Shown here: positions 1 to 8,441 of the stretch, in pieces
Numbering within the stretch: the stretch's first letter is position 1
Layout: the number at the start of each line of letters is the position of its first letter
Assembly: GCA_029862185.1 (NCBI GenBank)
Contig: JAOTXX010000036.1
Span: 1-41,073, forward strand
Source of the DNA: Myxococcales bacterium
GTDB taxonomy: Bacteria > Myxococcota_A > Polyangia > Polyangiales > Houyiibacteriaceae
Direction: 5' to 3'
DNA: 41,073 bases
Position numbers and translations under genes: made by a program
The notes under the pieces: generated by a model
The model's input: the letters and a program-made list of their open reading frames with translations, nothing else
Told to the model about the DNA's origin: nothing
The model's database searches: none

Positions 1-687
1 AGCGAGTCCGGCGCCGAGATCGTGATCGCACGCGGCGGACGCGGAGGCCGGGGGAACATCAAGTTCGCAACGCCCCATGACCGCGCCCCGCGACGCGCCA
101 GCCCGGGCACCCCGGGGGAACGAAAGCAAGTCCGGCTGGTCCTGAAGCTCCTCGCGGATGTCGGCATCGTCGGGTTCCCCAACGTGGGCAAGAGCACACT
201 CATCGCGACCGTTTCCCGCGCACGCCCCAAGGTCGCCGACTATCCGTTCACGACATTGGTGCCCAATCTCGGTGTCGTTTCACTCGGTGTCGACCGCACC
301 TTCGTCATCGCGGACATCCCGGGCATCATCGAAGGGGCCTCCGAAGGCGCCGGCCTCGGGCTGCGCTTTCTCAAGCACGTCGAGCGAACCAAGGTGCTCC
401 TGCACATGCTCAGCGTCGACCCCGACCCCGAGCGCGATCCCGTCGCCGATTTCGACGCCCTCATGTCGGAGCTCGGCCGCTTCGATGCGAGCTTGCTCGA
501 ACGCCCAATGGTCGTGGCTGTCAGCAAATGCGACCTGCCGGAGGCACGCGAAGCCTACCAATCGGTTCGCGAAGCGCTCGAGCCACGGGGATTCCAAGTT
601 TTCGCGATCAGCTCGGCCACCCAAGAAGGGCTCACCCCTCTCCTCGAATCACTCGAAGCTATTTTGCGGCGGCCAAACGGCGCCTGA
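1..687 (+). CDS. obg: GTPase Obg/CgtA, 3' part (5' end outside window)
   Basis: Ribosome-associated GTPase of the Obg family, acting in late 50S assembly and stress control. The frame is open from base 1, so the N-terminal part of the Obg fold is missing. The visible Gly/Arg-rich stretch (GGRGGRGN) is the end of that glycine-rich domain. The G domain follows: G1 GFPNVGKST, G3 DIPGIIEGA, G4 as SKCD instead of the usual NKxD, and G5-like ISS. The protein stops just after the G domain, so there is no C-terminal OCT extension, as in many Obg proteins. Its 3' end overlaps the convergent queG by 29 bases. Identity is secure; the only oddity is Ser for Asn in G4. Confidence 0.95.
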   Translation, partial: SESGAEIVIARGGRGGRGNIKFATPHDRAPRRASPGTPGERKQVRLVLKLLADVGIVGFPNVGKSTLIATVSRARPKVADYPFTTLVPNLGVVSLGVDRTFVIADIPGIIEGASEGAGLGLRFLKHVERTKVLLHMLSVDPDPERDPVADFDALMSELGRFDASLLERPMVVAVSKCDLPEAREAYQSVREALEPRGFQVFAISSATQEGLTPLLESLEAILRRPNGA

Positions 688-1726
688 GCTCTGTCCCGCC
701 CCAGTCCGCAGCCTCTCGGACGACCTCCGAGGGATGGTTTCGGGTCGCGTCATCGAGCACCGGAAGATGAGCCTCGTGGCCGCGATTTCCCAACACGAGC
801 GCGGCGTTACGCGCCAAACCTTCGGGCTGGGCGCGCTTCACCGGCGAGCCTTCGGCCCAAGCGCGGAGCTGTTGGTCGCTCATTTGAAGAAACCTGGCGA
901 CCTCGAACCCATCCCAGCGCTCGGCTGGCTCAAACGCCTCGAGCGATCCCTCGGTTGCACCCGATGTCTGGTTGTAGGGACAGACGTCCTGGCAGACATC
1001 GCATCCGAAGACCCAAGGTCCGAGCGTCTGCCGCTGTGCCAAGGGAATCGGCCCTCGATGCTCGATCGTCAGATAGGAAATGCACTTTCGCGCATCGAGG
1101 CTGCGTGGACCGTTGAAGGCCTTGGTCGGACAAGCCTCGAGACAGAGGGTGCAGGTTCCGCAGCGACGTCCCATCGGGGCGTCGGCCTCGAGTCGCGCGG
1201 TCGTCACGACGCAGGCGAGGAAGGCGTGCGAGCCAAGCCCTGGGACGATGAGACAGCAGTTCTTGCCTATGAACCCGACTCCCGCGCGCTCCGCCCAGGC
1301 GCGCTCAAAAACGGGCTTCGAGTCGACCGCGACCCGCGCGGTGAAGCCCGCCTCTTGAAGCAAGCGCGCTATCTTCCGGCTCTTCTTCGTGAGCACATTG
1401 TGGTAGTCCCGCCCGAGCGCATACTTCGCGACGCGTGCCGGCGGCGGCCCTTGGTAGACGTTGCGCCGAAGGTACGGCGCCGCCATCACGACGACGCTCT
1501 TGGCATTCTCGAGCATCCGCGGGTCGCTCGGATCCTTTCGCACCGGCGCGGTCTCCGCCATCCACGTCATCTGCCCGTGATGCCCGGCGCCGAGCCAGGC
1601 ATCGAGATGCTCGCCCTCCTCGTCTAATCGACCGGCGTCGGCCACGCCCGTACGCGCAAAGCCAAGCGCCTTGGCCTCGGCTTTGACGCGCGCGGTCAGC
1701 TCGGCGTCTCGTTCGGCTTGGCTCAT
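659..1726 (-). CDS. queG: Epoxyqueuosine reductase QueG
   Basis: Cobalamin- and 4Fe-4S-dependent enzyme that reduces epoxyqueuosine to queuosine in the wobble position of tRNA(Asp/Asn/His/Tyr). The protein has 355 residues. Two ferredoxin-like clusters are visible: C189-x2-C192-x2-C195-x3-C199, and C242-x2-C245-x3-C249, with C215 between them. The active-site region VAVDSKPVFERAWAE (about residues 133-147) is typical of the family. The C-terminal ~80 residues resemble the HEAT-like tail of longer QueG proteins. Its ATG overlaps the TGA of the upstream TonB-family gene (ATGA, 1723-1726), so the two are probably co-transcribed and translationally coupled. The 3' end overlaps obg on the other strand. 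Other queuosine genes are not in view. Confidence 0.95.
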   Translation of the reverse strand: MSQAERDAELTARVKAEAKALGFARTGVADAGRLDEEGEHLDAWLGAGHHGQMTWMAETAPVRKDPSDPRMLENAKSVVVMAAPYLRRNVYQGPPPARVAKYALGRDYHNVLTKKSRKIARLLQEAGFTARVAVDSKPVFERAWAERAGVGFIGKNCCLIVPGLGSHAFLACVVTTARLEADAPMGRRCGTCTLCLEACPTKAFNGPRSLDARKCISYLTIEHRGPIPLAQRQTLGPWVFGCDVCQDVCPYNQTSGATEGSLEAFEPAERWDGFEVARFLQMSDQQLRAWAEGSPVKRAQPEGLARNAALVLGNRGHEAHLPVLDDATRNHPSEVVREAADWGGTELRRRLAAAK

Positions 1727-3324
1727 CCCAGGCCGGCGCCGGGGGGTGGAGGCGGCGCGGCGGGCGCCTTCTCTTCCCGCTCCTTCGGCTGCGCTGGCGG
1801 CGATTTCTCCGGAGGCCGCTTCGGCTCATCCTTGTCCTGCGACTCCTCCTCGCGCGTGCGCCACGTCGGCTTTGCGTCTCCGGGGACGACGGTGTCCCAG
1901 TCGGGCGCATCGGTCAGGCCGTCCTTGCGCCCCGTCGAACCGCGTGGATTCGGCACGATGTAAGGCTCCGCGTTGAACGTGCCGCACTGGCGCCGATTTC
2001 GATGGAAGCCCCAGTGGAAGTACACACGCCCGTCGCCGCTGAGAATCGACGAGGGGGCCGGCGGATAAGGCTGCCCGCGGAGCACCGAGTTGAACGCGCC
2101 GAAGTCGAACGGCAAGAGCCCGCTCGATCGGACGACGCCAACCCGATGGACGGAACCGTCGCGGTTGAGCACGATTTCGAGCTTGGTCACGAGCGTCGGA
2201 TCTTGATACGGGCTGCCGCCGATCGGCAGGCTCCGAAGAAAGCCGTCCGCAAACTCTTGGTGGATACGCCGGTGCACCGCTGCGATGTAGGTCGCAAAAG
2301 GCGATGCTGCCGCGTTCAACGCGGTAGTTGCGCCGCGCTTCACGCCAGGCACATAGTTCTCAATCGCCGCGCGAAATTCATTCCACGTCTTTTCGCGGGC
2401 GATCCCGCGCTGCGAAGACTTGCGCTCGGCAAGGTAGGCCCGTCGATCCTCATCGAGCTTTTTGGAGCCCACGGCGGCCTCGAACTCGGACCAAGCCATC
2501 TTGCCGCCTGGGCCTTTGCCCTGGGCCCGTTCGCCACCGCCCTGTGCGGAGTTGCTCGGCCGTCGAATGCTGAACGTCCCAGCGGGATCGGTAATCGTGA
2601 GCGTGTCTTCGGCAGCCTGTGCCGTACGGTCGCCGGCGTCGTTCGATCGCTGTCCGTTCGGCGCTTGGCGACTCACGCGTTCGGCCTGGATCGGGTCCGC
2701 CTTGATCGCTTTGTCGGGGCGCTTGCGCTGGGCTTCCTCTTCGGTGACCTTGCGCGCGTCGCTGCCGTCCTTGTTGCGGAGCTCGGCGATCTTCTCTTCA
2801 CGGGAGTTGCCCTGCTCTTCCAGGGTGTCGGAGGGTTTTTGCTGCGACCCGGGGGACGGAAGCTCGTCGTCGCGAATCATGTTGCGAACCTGGGCGACGG
2901 TTTGCTCTTCGACCCGGTTGTTCTCCTCGGCGATGAACTGCGGGTTGTCGGGCTCGAGATCGGGGTTGGTGCTGTGCTGCTGTACGGCTTGTGGTGACGT
3001 GAGCTCGGGCGGCGGCGGTTGCTTCTGTTGCTGGGCCTGCGCGCGCGCCTCCGCCTCGATGGCCTTCGCTAGGCGCTCGCGCTTCGCCTTCTCGCGTTCT
3101 CGCGCCGCTTTCTTCTTGAGCCGCTGGGGCTCTGCGCTGCCAGGCACCTCGAAGTCCACCTCCGCCGGCTCGAAGGTGACGGCCTTCCGCGCCTCTTCCT
3201 CCTGGAGCCGGATGCGGTCGGCCAAATCGCCAAGAATCTCGTACACCGGAAGGTGCACTGACAGCGATGCGATCAACGCAAGCGCGAAGGCAATGGCGAC
3301 TGGTTCTCTGTAACGTCGACGCAC
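1723..3324 (-). CDS. TonB-family energy-transducer-like protein
   Basis: A 533-residue protein starting at a GTG. A single N-terminal membrane segment (about residues 9-27, AIAFALALIASLSVHLPVY) anchors it in the inner membrane. A long Glu/Lys/Gln/Pro-rich periplasmic linker follows (about 35-330). A TonB C-terminal-like domain lies at about 340-445, recognisable by TKLEIVLNRDGSVHRVGVV, a conserved SSG, the final-strand FGAFNSVLR and QPYPPAP. TonB proteins normally end with this domain, but here about 90 more residues follow, ending in a Pro/Glu/Lys-rich tail with a polyproline run. No exbB, exbD or TonB-dependent receptor is nearby. It could transduce energy to the outer membrane or be a structural envelope protein; the partner is unknown. 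It is coupled to queG by a 4-base overlap. Confidence 0.8.
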   Translation of the reverse strand: MRRRYREPVAIAFALALIASLSVHLPVYEILGDLADRIRLQEEEARKAVTFEPAEVDFEVPGSAEPQRLKKKAAREREKAKRERLAKAIEAEARAQAQQQKQPPPPELTSPQAVQQHSTNPDLEPDNPQFIAEENNRVEEQTVAQVRNMIRDDELPSPGSQQKPSDTLEEQGNSREEKIAELRNKDGSDARKVTEEEAQRKRPDKAIKADPIQAERVSRQAPNGQRSNDAGDRTAQAAEDTLTITDPAGTFSIRRPSNSAQGGGERAQGKGPGGKMAWSEFEAAVGSKKLDEDRRAYLAERKSSQRGIAREKTWNEFRAAIENYVPGVKRGATTALNAAASPFATYIAAVHRRIHQEFADGFLRSLPIGGSPYQDPTLVTKLEIVLNRDGSVHRVGVVRSSGLLPFDFGAFNSVLRGQPYPPAPSSILSGDGRVYFHWGFHRNRRQCGTFNAEPYIVPNPRGSTGRKDGLTDAPDWDTVVPGDAKPTWRTREEESQDKDEPKRPPEKSPPAQPKEREEKAPAAPPPPPGAGLG

Positions 3325-3410
3325 GGAAGCTCTAGGGGGTTGAATGCACTTCCCTCTATAGGGTTACATTGCCCCCGCTGCCTAGCAAAGAGTCGACGAG
3401 CGACGAGGGG

Positions 3411-4697
3411 TTAACGGCTGCGGGCCCGGCCAGAACCGCCCGCCGCTGACCTACCGTAGCCTCCGCCCGGACGCGACCAGCCCGAGGAGCTGGGACGCGA
3501 CCACCCTGAGCTGGGTCGGCTGACGGCCCCAGCCCGTGACGAGTTCGGCCTGGAGCGCTGGACGCTGCTGGCGCGGCCCGAGCTCGGACGGCTGCTTGCG
3601 GGGCGGTTGACCTTCGCCCGTGAAGGCTTCGGTGCCGGTCGCCTTACAACACTGCTGGTGCGTGAGGGGCTCACGCGTGGCTGGCTCACCACGGCGGTGT
3701 TGGCCCTCGATCGGGGGACCGCGCTCGTGAGCGTGGATCCTCCGCCGGAGCGACCGACCGCCCTGGTTGCTGCGGCCGAGCCGGGAGGCCGATGGACAAC
3801 CGTCGTTTTCGCGGGCGTCGTCCGGACGCGGTTGACCGAGTCGACGCGGCTCGTGCTCGGCCGCGTGCGGGTTACCGTTCCTGTCCGCGTGCTCGGCGCC
3901 TGCGTCACGGTTCGGGTCCGAGTGTTCGGCGCCCGGGTCACCGTTCCGGTCCGGGTACTCGTCGCCCGTGTCACGGTTTGGGTGCGCGTCGGAATCGTGC
4001 GCGCGCGGCCGACCGAGCCCGAAGGCCTCACGATCCCTCGGCTCGAACGCACGGCGGGTGGCCTCGCTCGGACGGTCGTGTGTCGGTAGGGTACGCCTCT
4101 GTTGACCGGTACTGGATGACGCGTGCGGTAGTACGGATAATGATAGGGCGGATACCAGTGCCAGGGTCGGTAGTAGCCGAAGCCCACATAGACACCCCAC
4201 GGCCGATAGTAGCCGGGCACGAACCACCACACGTTCGAGTAATAATCCCAGCGCGGCTGGACGAAGACGTAGTTCACGCGCTCGACGACGCAGTGCCCGT
4301 CGACCCAAACGTAATCGCCGTTGCTATAGGCCCAGTAGCCGTCGACCCAGATCGCCCCCGGGCACTGCACCTCGGGTTGCACGACCACGACCGTCTGCGG
4401 AGCCGGTGGCGCCTGCTCCGTGGCCGCCAAAGGCTCGGGCTCCTGTACGACGATCACCGTCTCGCCGTCCACTACCTCGGTGCTGCCGTCCTCGGCTTCG
4501 ATGACCACGTAGGTCGTCGCCTCGGGCGTTGCGCCCGTCTGGCCTTCTCGCTGGTAGCCATCGTGCGAAACATCGAACCCATAGCCGGTCGACCCGCGGT
4601 AGCCGTCTGCACTGTCGTGGTCGGCAGCCACAGGCGCGGTCCATGCGACCGCAGCGCCAAGCGCAAAAAGCGAAACAAACCGAGCGAGCGAATCCAT
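3411..4697 (-). CDS. Secreted YXWQ/WxDGYW-type protein with Arg/Ser/Thr-rich repeat tail
   Basis: I cannot assign a function. The ATG at 4697 was chosen because AAGGAG lies at ideal spacing upstream and a signal peptide follows directly (FVSLFALGAAVAWTAPVAA, cleavage near residue 25); longer in-frame starts lack both. The mature protein (428 residues with signal) has an acidic Val/Glu-rich stretch with VVVVQPE. Next comes an aromatic region (about residues 115-200) with WVDGYW, YVWVDGHCV and many Tyr-Pro-Trp motifs, as in YXWQ-repeat surface proteins. The long basic Arg/Ser/Thr/Pro tail includes an 11-residue tandem repeat (TVTRAPNTRTR type). Low complexity and the signal peptide suggest an envelope or extracellular structural protein. 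It is divergent from the uridylyltransferase gene. Confidence 0.75.
   Translation of the reverse strand: MDSLARFVSLFALGAAVAWTAPVAADHDSADGYRGSTGYGFDVSHDGYQREGQTGATPEATTYVVIEAEDGSTEVVDGETVIVVQEPEPLAATEQAPPAPQTVVVVQPEVQCPGAIWVDGYWAYSNGDYVWVDGHCVVERVNYVFVQPRWDYYSNVWWFVPGYYRPWGVYVGFGYYRPWHWYPPYHYPYYRTRHPVPVNRGVPYRHTTVRARPPAVRSSRGIVRPSGSVGRARTIPTRTQTVTRATSTRTGTVTRAPNTRTRTVTQAPSTRTGTVTRTRPSTSRVDSVNRVRTTPAKTTVVHRPPGSAAATRAVGRSGGGSTLTSAVPRSRANTAVVSQPRVSPSRTSSVVRRPAPKPSRAKVNRPASSRPSSGRASSVQRSRPNSSRAGAVSRPSSGWSRPSSSGWSRPGGGYGRSAAGGSGRARSR
3838..4002 (-). repeat. 33-bp tandem repeat coding for 11-residue TVTR units
   Basis: Within the basic tail of the YXWQ-type protein, 33-base units occupy 3871-3903, 3904-3936, 3937-3969 and a decayed 3970-4002. 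A partial older copy lies at about 3838-3870. Each unit encodes an 11-residue block of the TVTR-x3-TRT-G/R type. Because the unit length is a multiple of three, copy-number change keeps the frame. Confidence 0.75.
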
Positions 4698-4810
4698 GGT
4701 GGCTCCTTGATGTGTATGTCCGTCTGGGCCTTTCGTCATCCCCCTGGTACGGAGCAGGCTCGGCCCGCTCGACAGAGCATGTGGAAAGTGCTTGGATTTC
4801 GGCAATTCTG

Positions 4811-5929
4811 ATGAACTCACGAGAAATAGACGCCGCGACCGCCCAACTTCTTCAACGCTACGGATTTGAGGATATCCCCTTCGAATCACTGAAACAGCGG
4901 ATACTCCGGGACGAGCTCGGAGACGCACAGAACCGGATCACGGGCAGGGTGGAACCGCCCGAGGCAGGCGACCTCCACGCCCTGCCCCCGCTCGGGAGTG
5001 ACCTGCGCCGGGCCCTGACCGAGCGCGGCCAGGAAGCAATGCGGCACGGTGAAGTCGCGGCCGTCATTCTCGCAGGGGGAATGGCCACTCGCTTCGGGGG
5101 CGTCGTCAAAGCCGGAGTCGAGGTCCTCGACGGGAAGTCGTTCCTCGAGCTCAAGCTCGAGGACATCGCAGCCGTGGCGGAGCGCGCCGACGCTACAATC
5201 CCGGTCTACCTGATGTCGAGCTTCGCCACCGACGAGGCGATTCGAACGATGGCCGAGCCGCTCAGCACGGACCGCGTTCCAATCGAGACCTTCTCGCAGT
5301 TGATCTCGCTTCGCGTCGCGCCCGATGGCGAGCTGTTTCGAGACGGCTCCGGCGCGCTCTCGCCACATGCCCCCGGGCACGGGGACCTGACGTTTGCGCT
5401 TCGGCGCTCCGGCATCCTGAAGGCGTTCCGTGACCGCGGCGGCCGCGTGCTCATGATGTCGAACGTCGACAATCTTACCGCAACGCTCGACCCGGCCATC
5501 ATCGGCGCTCACCTGGAGTTCGGCGCGGCGCTGACAGCCGAAATGGCGCCGAAGGAGCCCGGGGACAAAGGCGGCGCTCCCGCAAGGGTCGACGGGCGGC
5601 CTCAAATCGTCGAGGCGTTTCGCTTCCCGCAAGGCTTCGACCAGGAGCGCATTCCCGTCTTCAATACCAACACCTTCGTGCTCGATGCGGCCGCCATCGA
5701 CGCAGAGTTCCCCTTGACCTGGTTCGCCGTCAACAAGACGGTGGACGGCAAGCCCGCCGTGCAGTTCGAACGCCTCGTCGGCGAGCTGACCTCCTTTCTC
5801 GATTCGGCCTTCCTTCGTGTCGAACGGCACGGGCCGGATGCCCGCTTTCAGCCGATCAAAACCCCGGACGACATGGACAAAGAACGCCCCGACATCGTCA
5901 AAGCGCTCAAGGCGCGCGGCAGTCTTTAG
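4811..5929 (+). CDS. UTP--sugar-1-phosphate uridylyltransferase (UDPGP family)
   Basis: Makes a UDP-sugar (probably UDP-glucose) from UTP and the sugar 1-phosphate, feeding polysaccharide and envelope synthesis. The protein has 372 residues. The nucleotide-binding loop is AVILAGGMATRFGG (about residues 81-94), followed by VVKAGVEV, which supplies the conserved Lys. SNVDN (about 218-222) is the UTP/metal region, and NTNTFVLD, VQFERLVGEL and the late RFQPIKTPDDM block match the UDPGP family. The glycine loop is closer to the GG-x-GTR type of UDP-N-acetylglucosamine pyrophosphorylases, so the exact sugar is uncertain. The start is the first in-frame ATG; a GTG at 4781 is possible and neither has a good Shine-Dalgarno. 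The stop overlaps rlmN by 4 bases, convergent. Confidence 0.85.
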   Translation: MNSREIDAATAQLLQRYGFEDIPFESLKQRILRDELGDAQNRITGRVEPPEAGDLHALPPLGSDLRRALTERGQEAMRHGEVAAVILAGGMATRFGGVVKAGVEVLDGKSFLELKLEDIAAVAERADATIPVYLMSSFATDEAIRTMAEPLSTDRVPIETFSQLISLRVAPDGELFRDGSGALSPHAPGHGDLTFALRRSGILKAFRDRGGRVLMMSNVDNLTATLDPAIIGAHLEFGAALTAEMAPKEPGDKGGAPARVDGRPQIVEAFRFPQGFDQERIPVFNTNTFVLDAAAIDAEFPLTWFAVNKTVDGKPAVQFERLVGELTSFLDSAFLRVERHGPDARFQPIKTPDDMDKERPDIVKALKARGSL

Positions 5930-7092
5930 TCCGAGTCGGCGGCGAGGGCACCGCGCCCGGTTCTTCGGGGTGAGCCGTGGAACGCGAGTTGCCCGCAGGC
6001 GGCGGCGACGTCATCTCCGCGTGTCTTGCGGATGAACACCGAAAGCCCACGCCGCGTCAGCTGCTCTTGAAATCGCGTGACGTGACTCGTGTCCGGTGCG
6101 CGAAGATCCGATGCGGAGATCGGGTTCATCGGAATCAAGTTGACCTTGATGGGAATGCCACGGAGCAGCTCGACCAAGCCGTTTGCATCGCGCACCGAGT
6201 CGTTTACGCCTTCGATCAGCGTGTACTCGATGGTGATCCGCTGTCGCTTCGAAAGTGGGTAACGTCGCAGGGCCTCGGTGAGCTCGCCGAGCCCGTGTTT
6301 GCGGTTCACCGGCATGATCTTGCTCCGCTCCTCGTCGCGCACCGCATGGAGCGAGATCGCGAGCTGCACCTGGCCGTCGAAGTCCCGGCCGAGCCGATCG
6401 ATTTGCTTGACCAGACCGCTGGTGGATACGGTCACGCGGCGTTTGGAAAGATCGAGGCCATCCGGGTGCGTCAGCAATACGAGGGCACGTGCGACCGCAT
6501 CGTAGTTGTGAAGCGGTTCGCCCATCCCCATGAAGACAACGTTGCGAATGCGCTGATCGGGCCCGAGCTCGCGCCGGCCGAGCAAGACCTGCGCGACGAT
6601 TTCCGCGTCCGTCATTTGCCGTTTCAATCCGGCCACGCCCGACGCGCAGAACACGCATCCCATGGCGCAACCTACCTGGCTCGAAATGCACTGAGTCACG
6701 ACACGCTCATCGCCGAGTTGAGGAATGAGCACCGTCTCGACCATTTCGCCGTCGGGCATTCCGACGAGGAACTTCTTGGTCCGATCCGCCGACTCGTGGG
6801 TCGAAACGATGTGGATGGGCCAGCCGAGCCCTTCCTCTTTCAAGCGCTCTCGGAGGCGCTTAGGAACATTGCTCATCTCGTCGGGGTCGAGAATCCCTTG
6901 GCGATGGATCCAATCGAAGATCTGCTTGCCGCGGTACCGAGGCTCTCCCCAGGCGACGACGCACTCCTCCCACTCGGCGGGCAATCGCGCGACGGGATGT
7001 GCGGTGGGGGCCAATGTATCCGCTGAAAGCTTCACGACCCTTAGCGGTGGCAGAGTTTGAGGCGGCGCGCAATCACGCTTCCCGAGGAGCAA
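5926..7092 (-). CDS. rlmN: Dual-specificity RNA methyltransferase RlmN
   Basis: Radical-SAM enzyme that methylates C2 of A2503 in 23S rRNA and A37 of some tRNAs. Numbering from the TTG at 7092 (388 residues), the radical-SAM cluster motif is C142-x3-C146-x2-C149. The other conserved cysteines are present: C135 in VTQCISSQ and C366 in AAACGQL, the methyl-carrying Cys. GMGEPLHN, the SAM-binding GEP segment, follows the cluster. The start is uncertain: the TTG gives the longest frame, and a GTG at 7035 would give 369 residues; neither has a convincing Shine-Dalgarno. The function does not depend on this choice. Confidence 0.95.
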   Translation of the reverse strand: MLLGKRDCAPPQTLPPLRVVKLSADTLAPTAHPVARLPAEWEECVVAWGEPRYRGKQIFDWIHRQGILDPDEMSNVPKRLRERLKEEGLGWPIHIVSTHESADRTKKFLVGMPDGEMVETVLIPQLGDERVVTQCISSQVGCAMGCVFCASGVAGLKRQMTDAEIVAQVLLGRRELGPDQRIRNVVFMGMGEPLHNYDAVARALVLLTHPDGLDLSKRRVTVSTSGLVKQIDRLGRDFDGQVQLAISLHAVRDEERSKIMPVNRKHGLGELTEALRRYPLSKRQRITIEYTLIEGVNDSVRDANGLVELLRGIPIKVNLIPMNPISASDLRAPDTSHVTRFQEQLTRRGLSVFIRKTRGDDVAAACGQLAFHGSPRRTGRGALAADSD

Positions 7093-7122
7093 GCCGCGGA
7101 GGGGCGTGAATTAACCCCTAAG

Positions 7123-7150
7123 TTGTCGACCTTGATGGAGCTGTTAGGTT
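7123..7150 (+). promoter_or_regulatory. Weak sigma-70-like promoter candidate for the VWA lipoprotein gene
   Basis: TTGTCG at 7123-7128 and TAGGTT at 7145-7150, separated by 16 bases, lie 18 bases upstream of the ATG. Both boxes match the consensus only partly. An AGGGG/CCCCT inverted repeat (7100-7119) lies just upstream. Confidence 0.3.
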
Positions 7151-7168
7151 GATCGAGGGGGTTACGTG

Positions 7169-8431
7169 ATGAATCGAAGGCGTCGCGCGTTGGCGCTCGT
7201 CGCCATGTTTGCGCTTGGCTGTGAGTCGGCCGGACCAGGGGAAGGCACCATCCGACTCCAAGACCTGCCGAGCATCTGCGGGTACGCTGGCGCTCCGTCG
7301 GGCTGCGACGAGGCCTGCATGAGCGACTCCGGCTGTGGCGCGGGAACCTATTGTGACAACGGTCTGTGCATCGCGGTATGCACGCCCGAAGGCGAACAGT
7401 GCGGTAGCGCCGGCGAATGCACTTTGAACGGCCGCTGTGTACCCGTGTTCGGCGACGGCGGTGTCATCACCTCCGACGGGTCGGTGTGCGGCGAGCTCGA
7501 GCTGGCGACGGATCGAATCATCCCAAACATCATGGTCATCGTCGACCGCAGCGGAAGCATGCGTCGCGATTTCGAAGGCGACTGCCCGTTCACCGGAGAC
7601 GGATGTCCGAGCTCCGGCACCCCCAATCCCGACTTCGGTGAGGCCCGATGGGAATCGGTCGAGGACGCCTTGGTGGGCACGGACGGTCTCGTCCGACGGC
7701 TCGATTCGATTGCGCGCTTCGGTCTGACCTTATACTGGAAGCCCGGCGAGGATCCGCCGTCGATGTCCGACGGCGCGATGTGCGCGAGCACCGATGGCGT
7801 CGCGTTCAGCCAGAGCCTGGACAACGCCAATCCCATCGCTGCATCGTTTGCCGACAACAGTCCCGGCGGCTTCACGCCGACCGCCGAGGCCATCGAGGCC
7901 GTGACAAGCTTCCTGGTCGACACGCCGCCACCAAAAGGACCAACCGTCTATCTGCTGGCAACCGACGGAGCGCCCAACGGCTGCGACGAAGACGGTGAGG
8001 CAGTCGACCGCAGCAACAGCGTCGCTGCGGTGGACCGCGCGTTCGACCTGGGAATCGAGACCTTCGTCCTAGGCGTGAATTTCGACGACAGCCACCTGCA
8101 GGATTTGGCGAACGCCGGACAGGGTGTTGGCTCGGGCGCCACCCTGTGGACCGCAGACAGCGTCTCGGAGCTGCAGGCCGACCTCGAGCAAATCGTCGTC
8201 CAGAACATCCCGTGCACGGTGAGCCTGACCGACGGAATCATCGACATTGCGAAGGCGTGCGAGGGCAGAGTTCGGCTGAACGGGGAGCTGCTCACCTGTA
8301 ACGACGGCGGGCGCGGATGGCAGGGCGTCGACGGCAGCACCATTGAGCTCACCGGTTCGGCATGCCGGGACTGGCGCGGAGGAGACGCGGAGCTTGAAGC
8401 GGTCTTCCCCTGCGACGTCGTCGTGCAGTAG
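7169..8431 (+). CDS. Cys-rich von Willebrand factor A domain lipoprotein
   Basis: A predicted surface or periplasmic lipoprotein of 420 residues. The ATG at 7169 is preferred over the GTG three bases earlier because GAGGGGG sits at better spacing. A hydrophobic signal ends at Cys18 (FALGC, an acceptable if imperfect lipobox). Residues 37-90 form a cysteine-rich segment of paired C-x(n)-C motifs (SGCDEAC, GTYCDNGLC, GECTLNGRC), like the Cys-rich repeats of myxobacterial surface proteins. The VWA domain begins near residue 110 with IMVIVDRSGSM, which carries the metal-binding D116-x-S118-x-S120 motif; TPTAEA and LLATDGAPNGC continue the fold. It ends with a further Cys-containing domain. VWA domains with an intact MIDAS usually bind protein ligands; the partner is unknown. 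It converges on the TRAP-type gene with a 10-base gap. Confidence 0.85.
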   Translation: MNRRRRALALVAMFALGCESAGPGEGTIRLQDLPSICGYAGAPSGCDEACMSDSGCGAGTYCDNGLCIAVCTPEGEQCGSAGECTLNGRCVPVFGDGGVITSDGSVCGELELATDRIIPNIMVIVDRSGSMRRDFEGDCPFTGDGCPSSGTPNPDFGEARWESVEDALVGTDGLVRRLDSIARFGLTLYWKPGEDPPSMSDGAMCASTDGVAFSQSLDNANPIAASFADNSPGGFTPTAEAIEAVTSFLVDTPPPKGPTVYLLATDGAPNGCDEDGEAVDRSNSVAAVDRAFDLGIETFVLGVNFDDSHLQDLANAGQGVGSGATLWTADSVSELQADLEQIVVQNIPCTVSLTDGIIDIAKACEGRVRLNGELLTCNDGGRGWQGVDGSTIELTGSACRDWRGGDAELEAVFPCDVVVQ

Positions 8432-8441
8432 CCGAGGCGCG

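Noticed and set aside
158-1627. Long plus-strand open frame across obg and queG
   Set aside because: It is a high-GC shadow of two recognised genes, with Ser/Arg/Pro-rich random composition and no motifs.
2002-2997. Long open frame antisense to the TonB-family gene
   Set aside because: Shadow frame; the minus strand has a membrane anchor, linker and TonB domain in the expected order.
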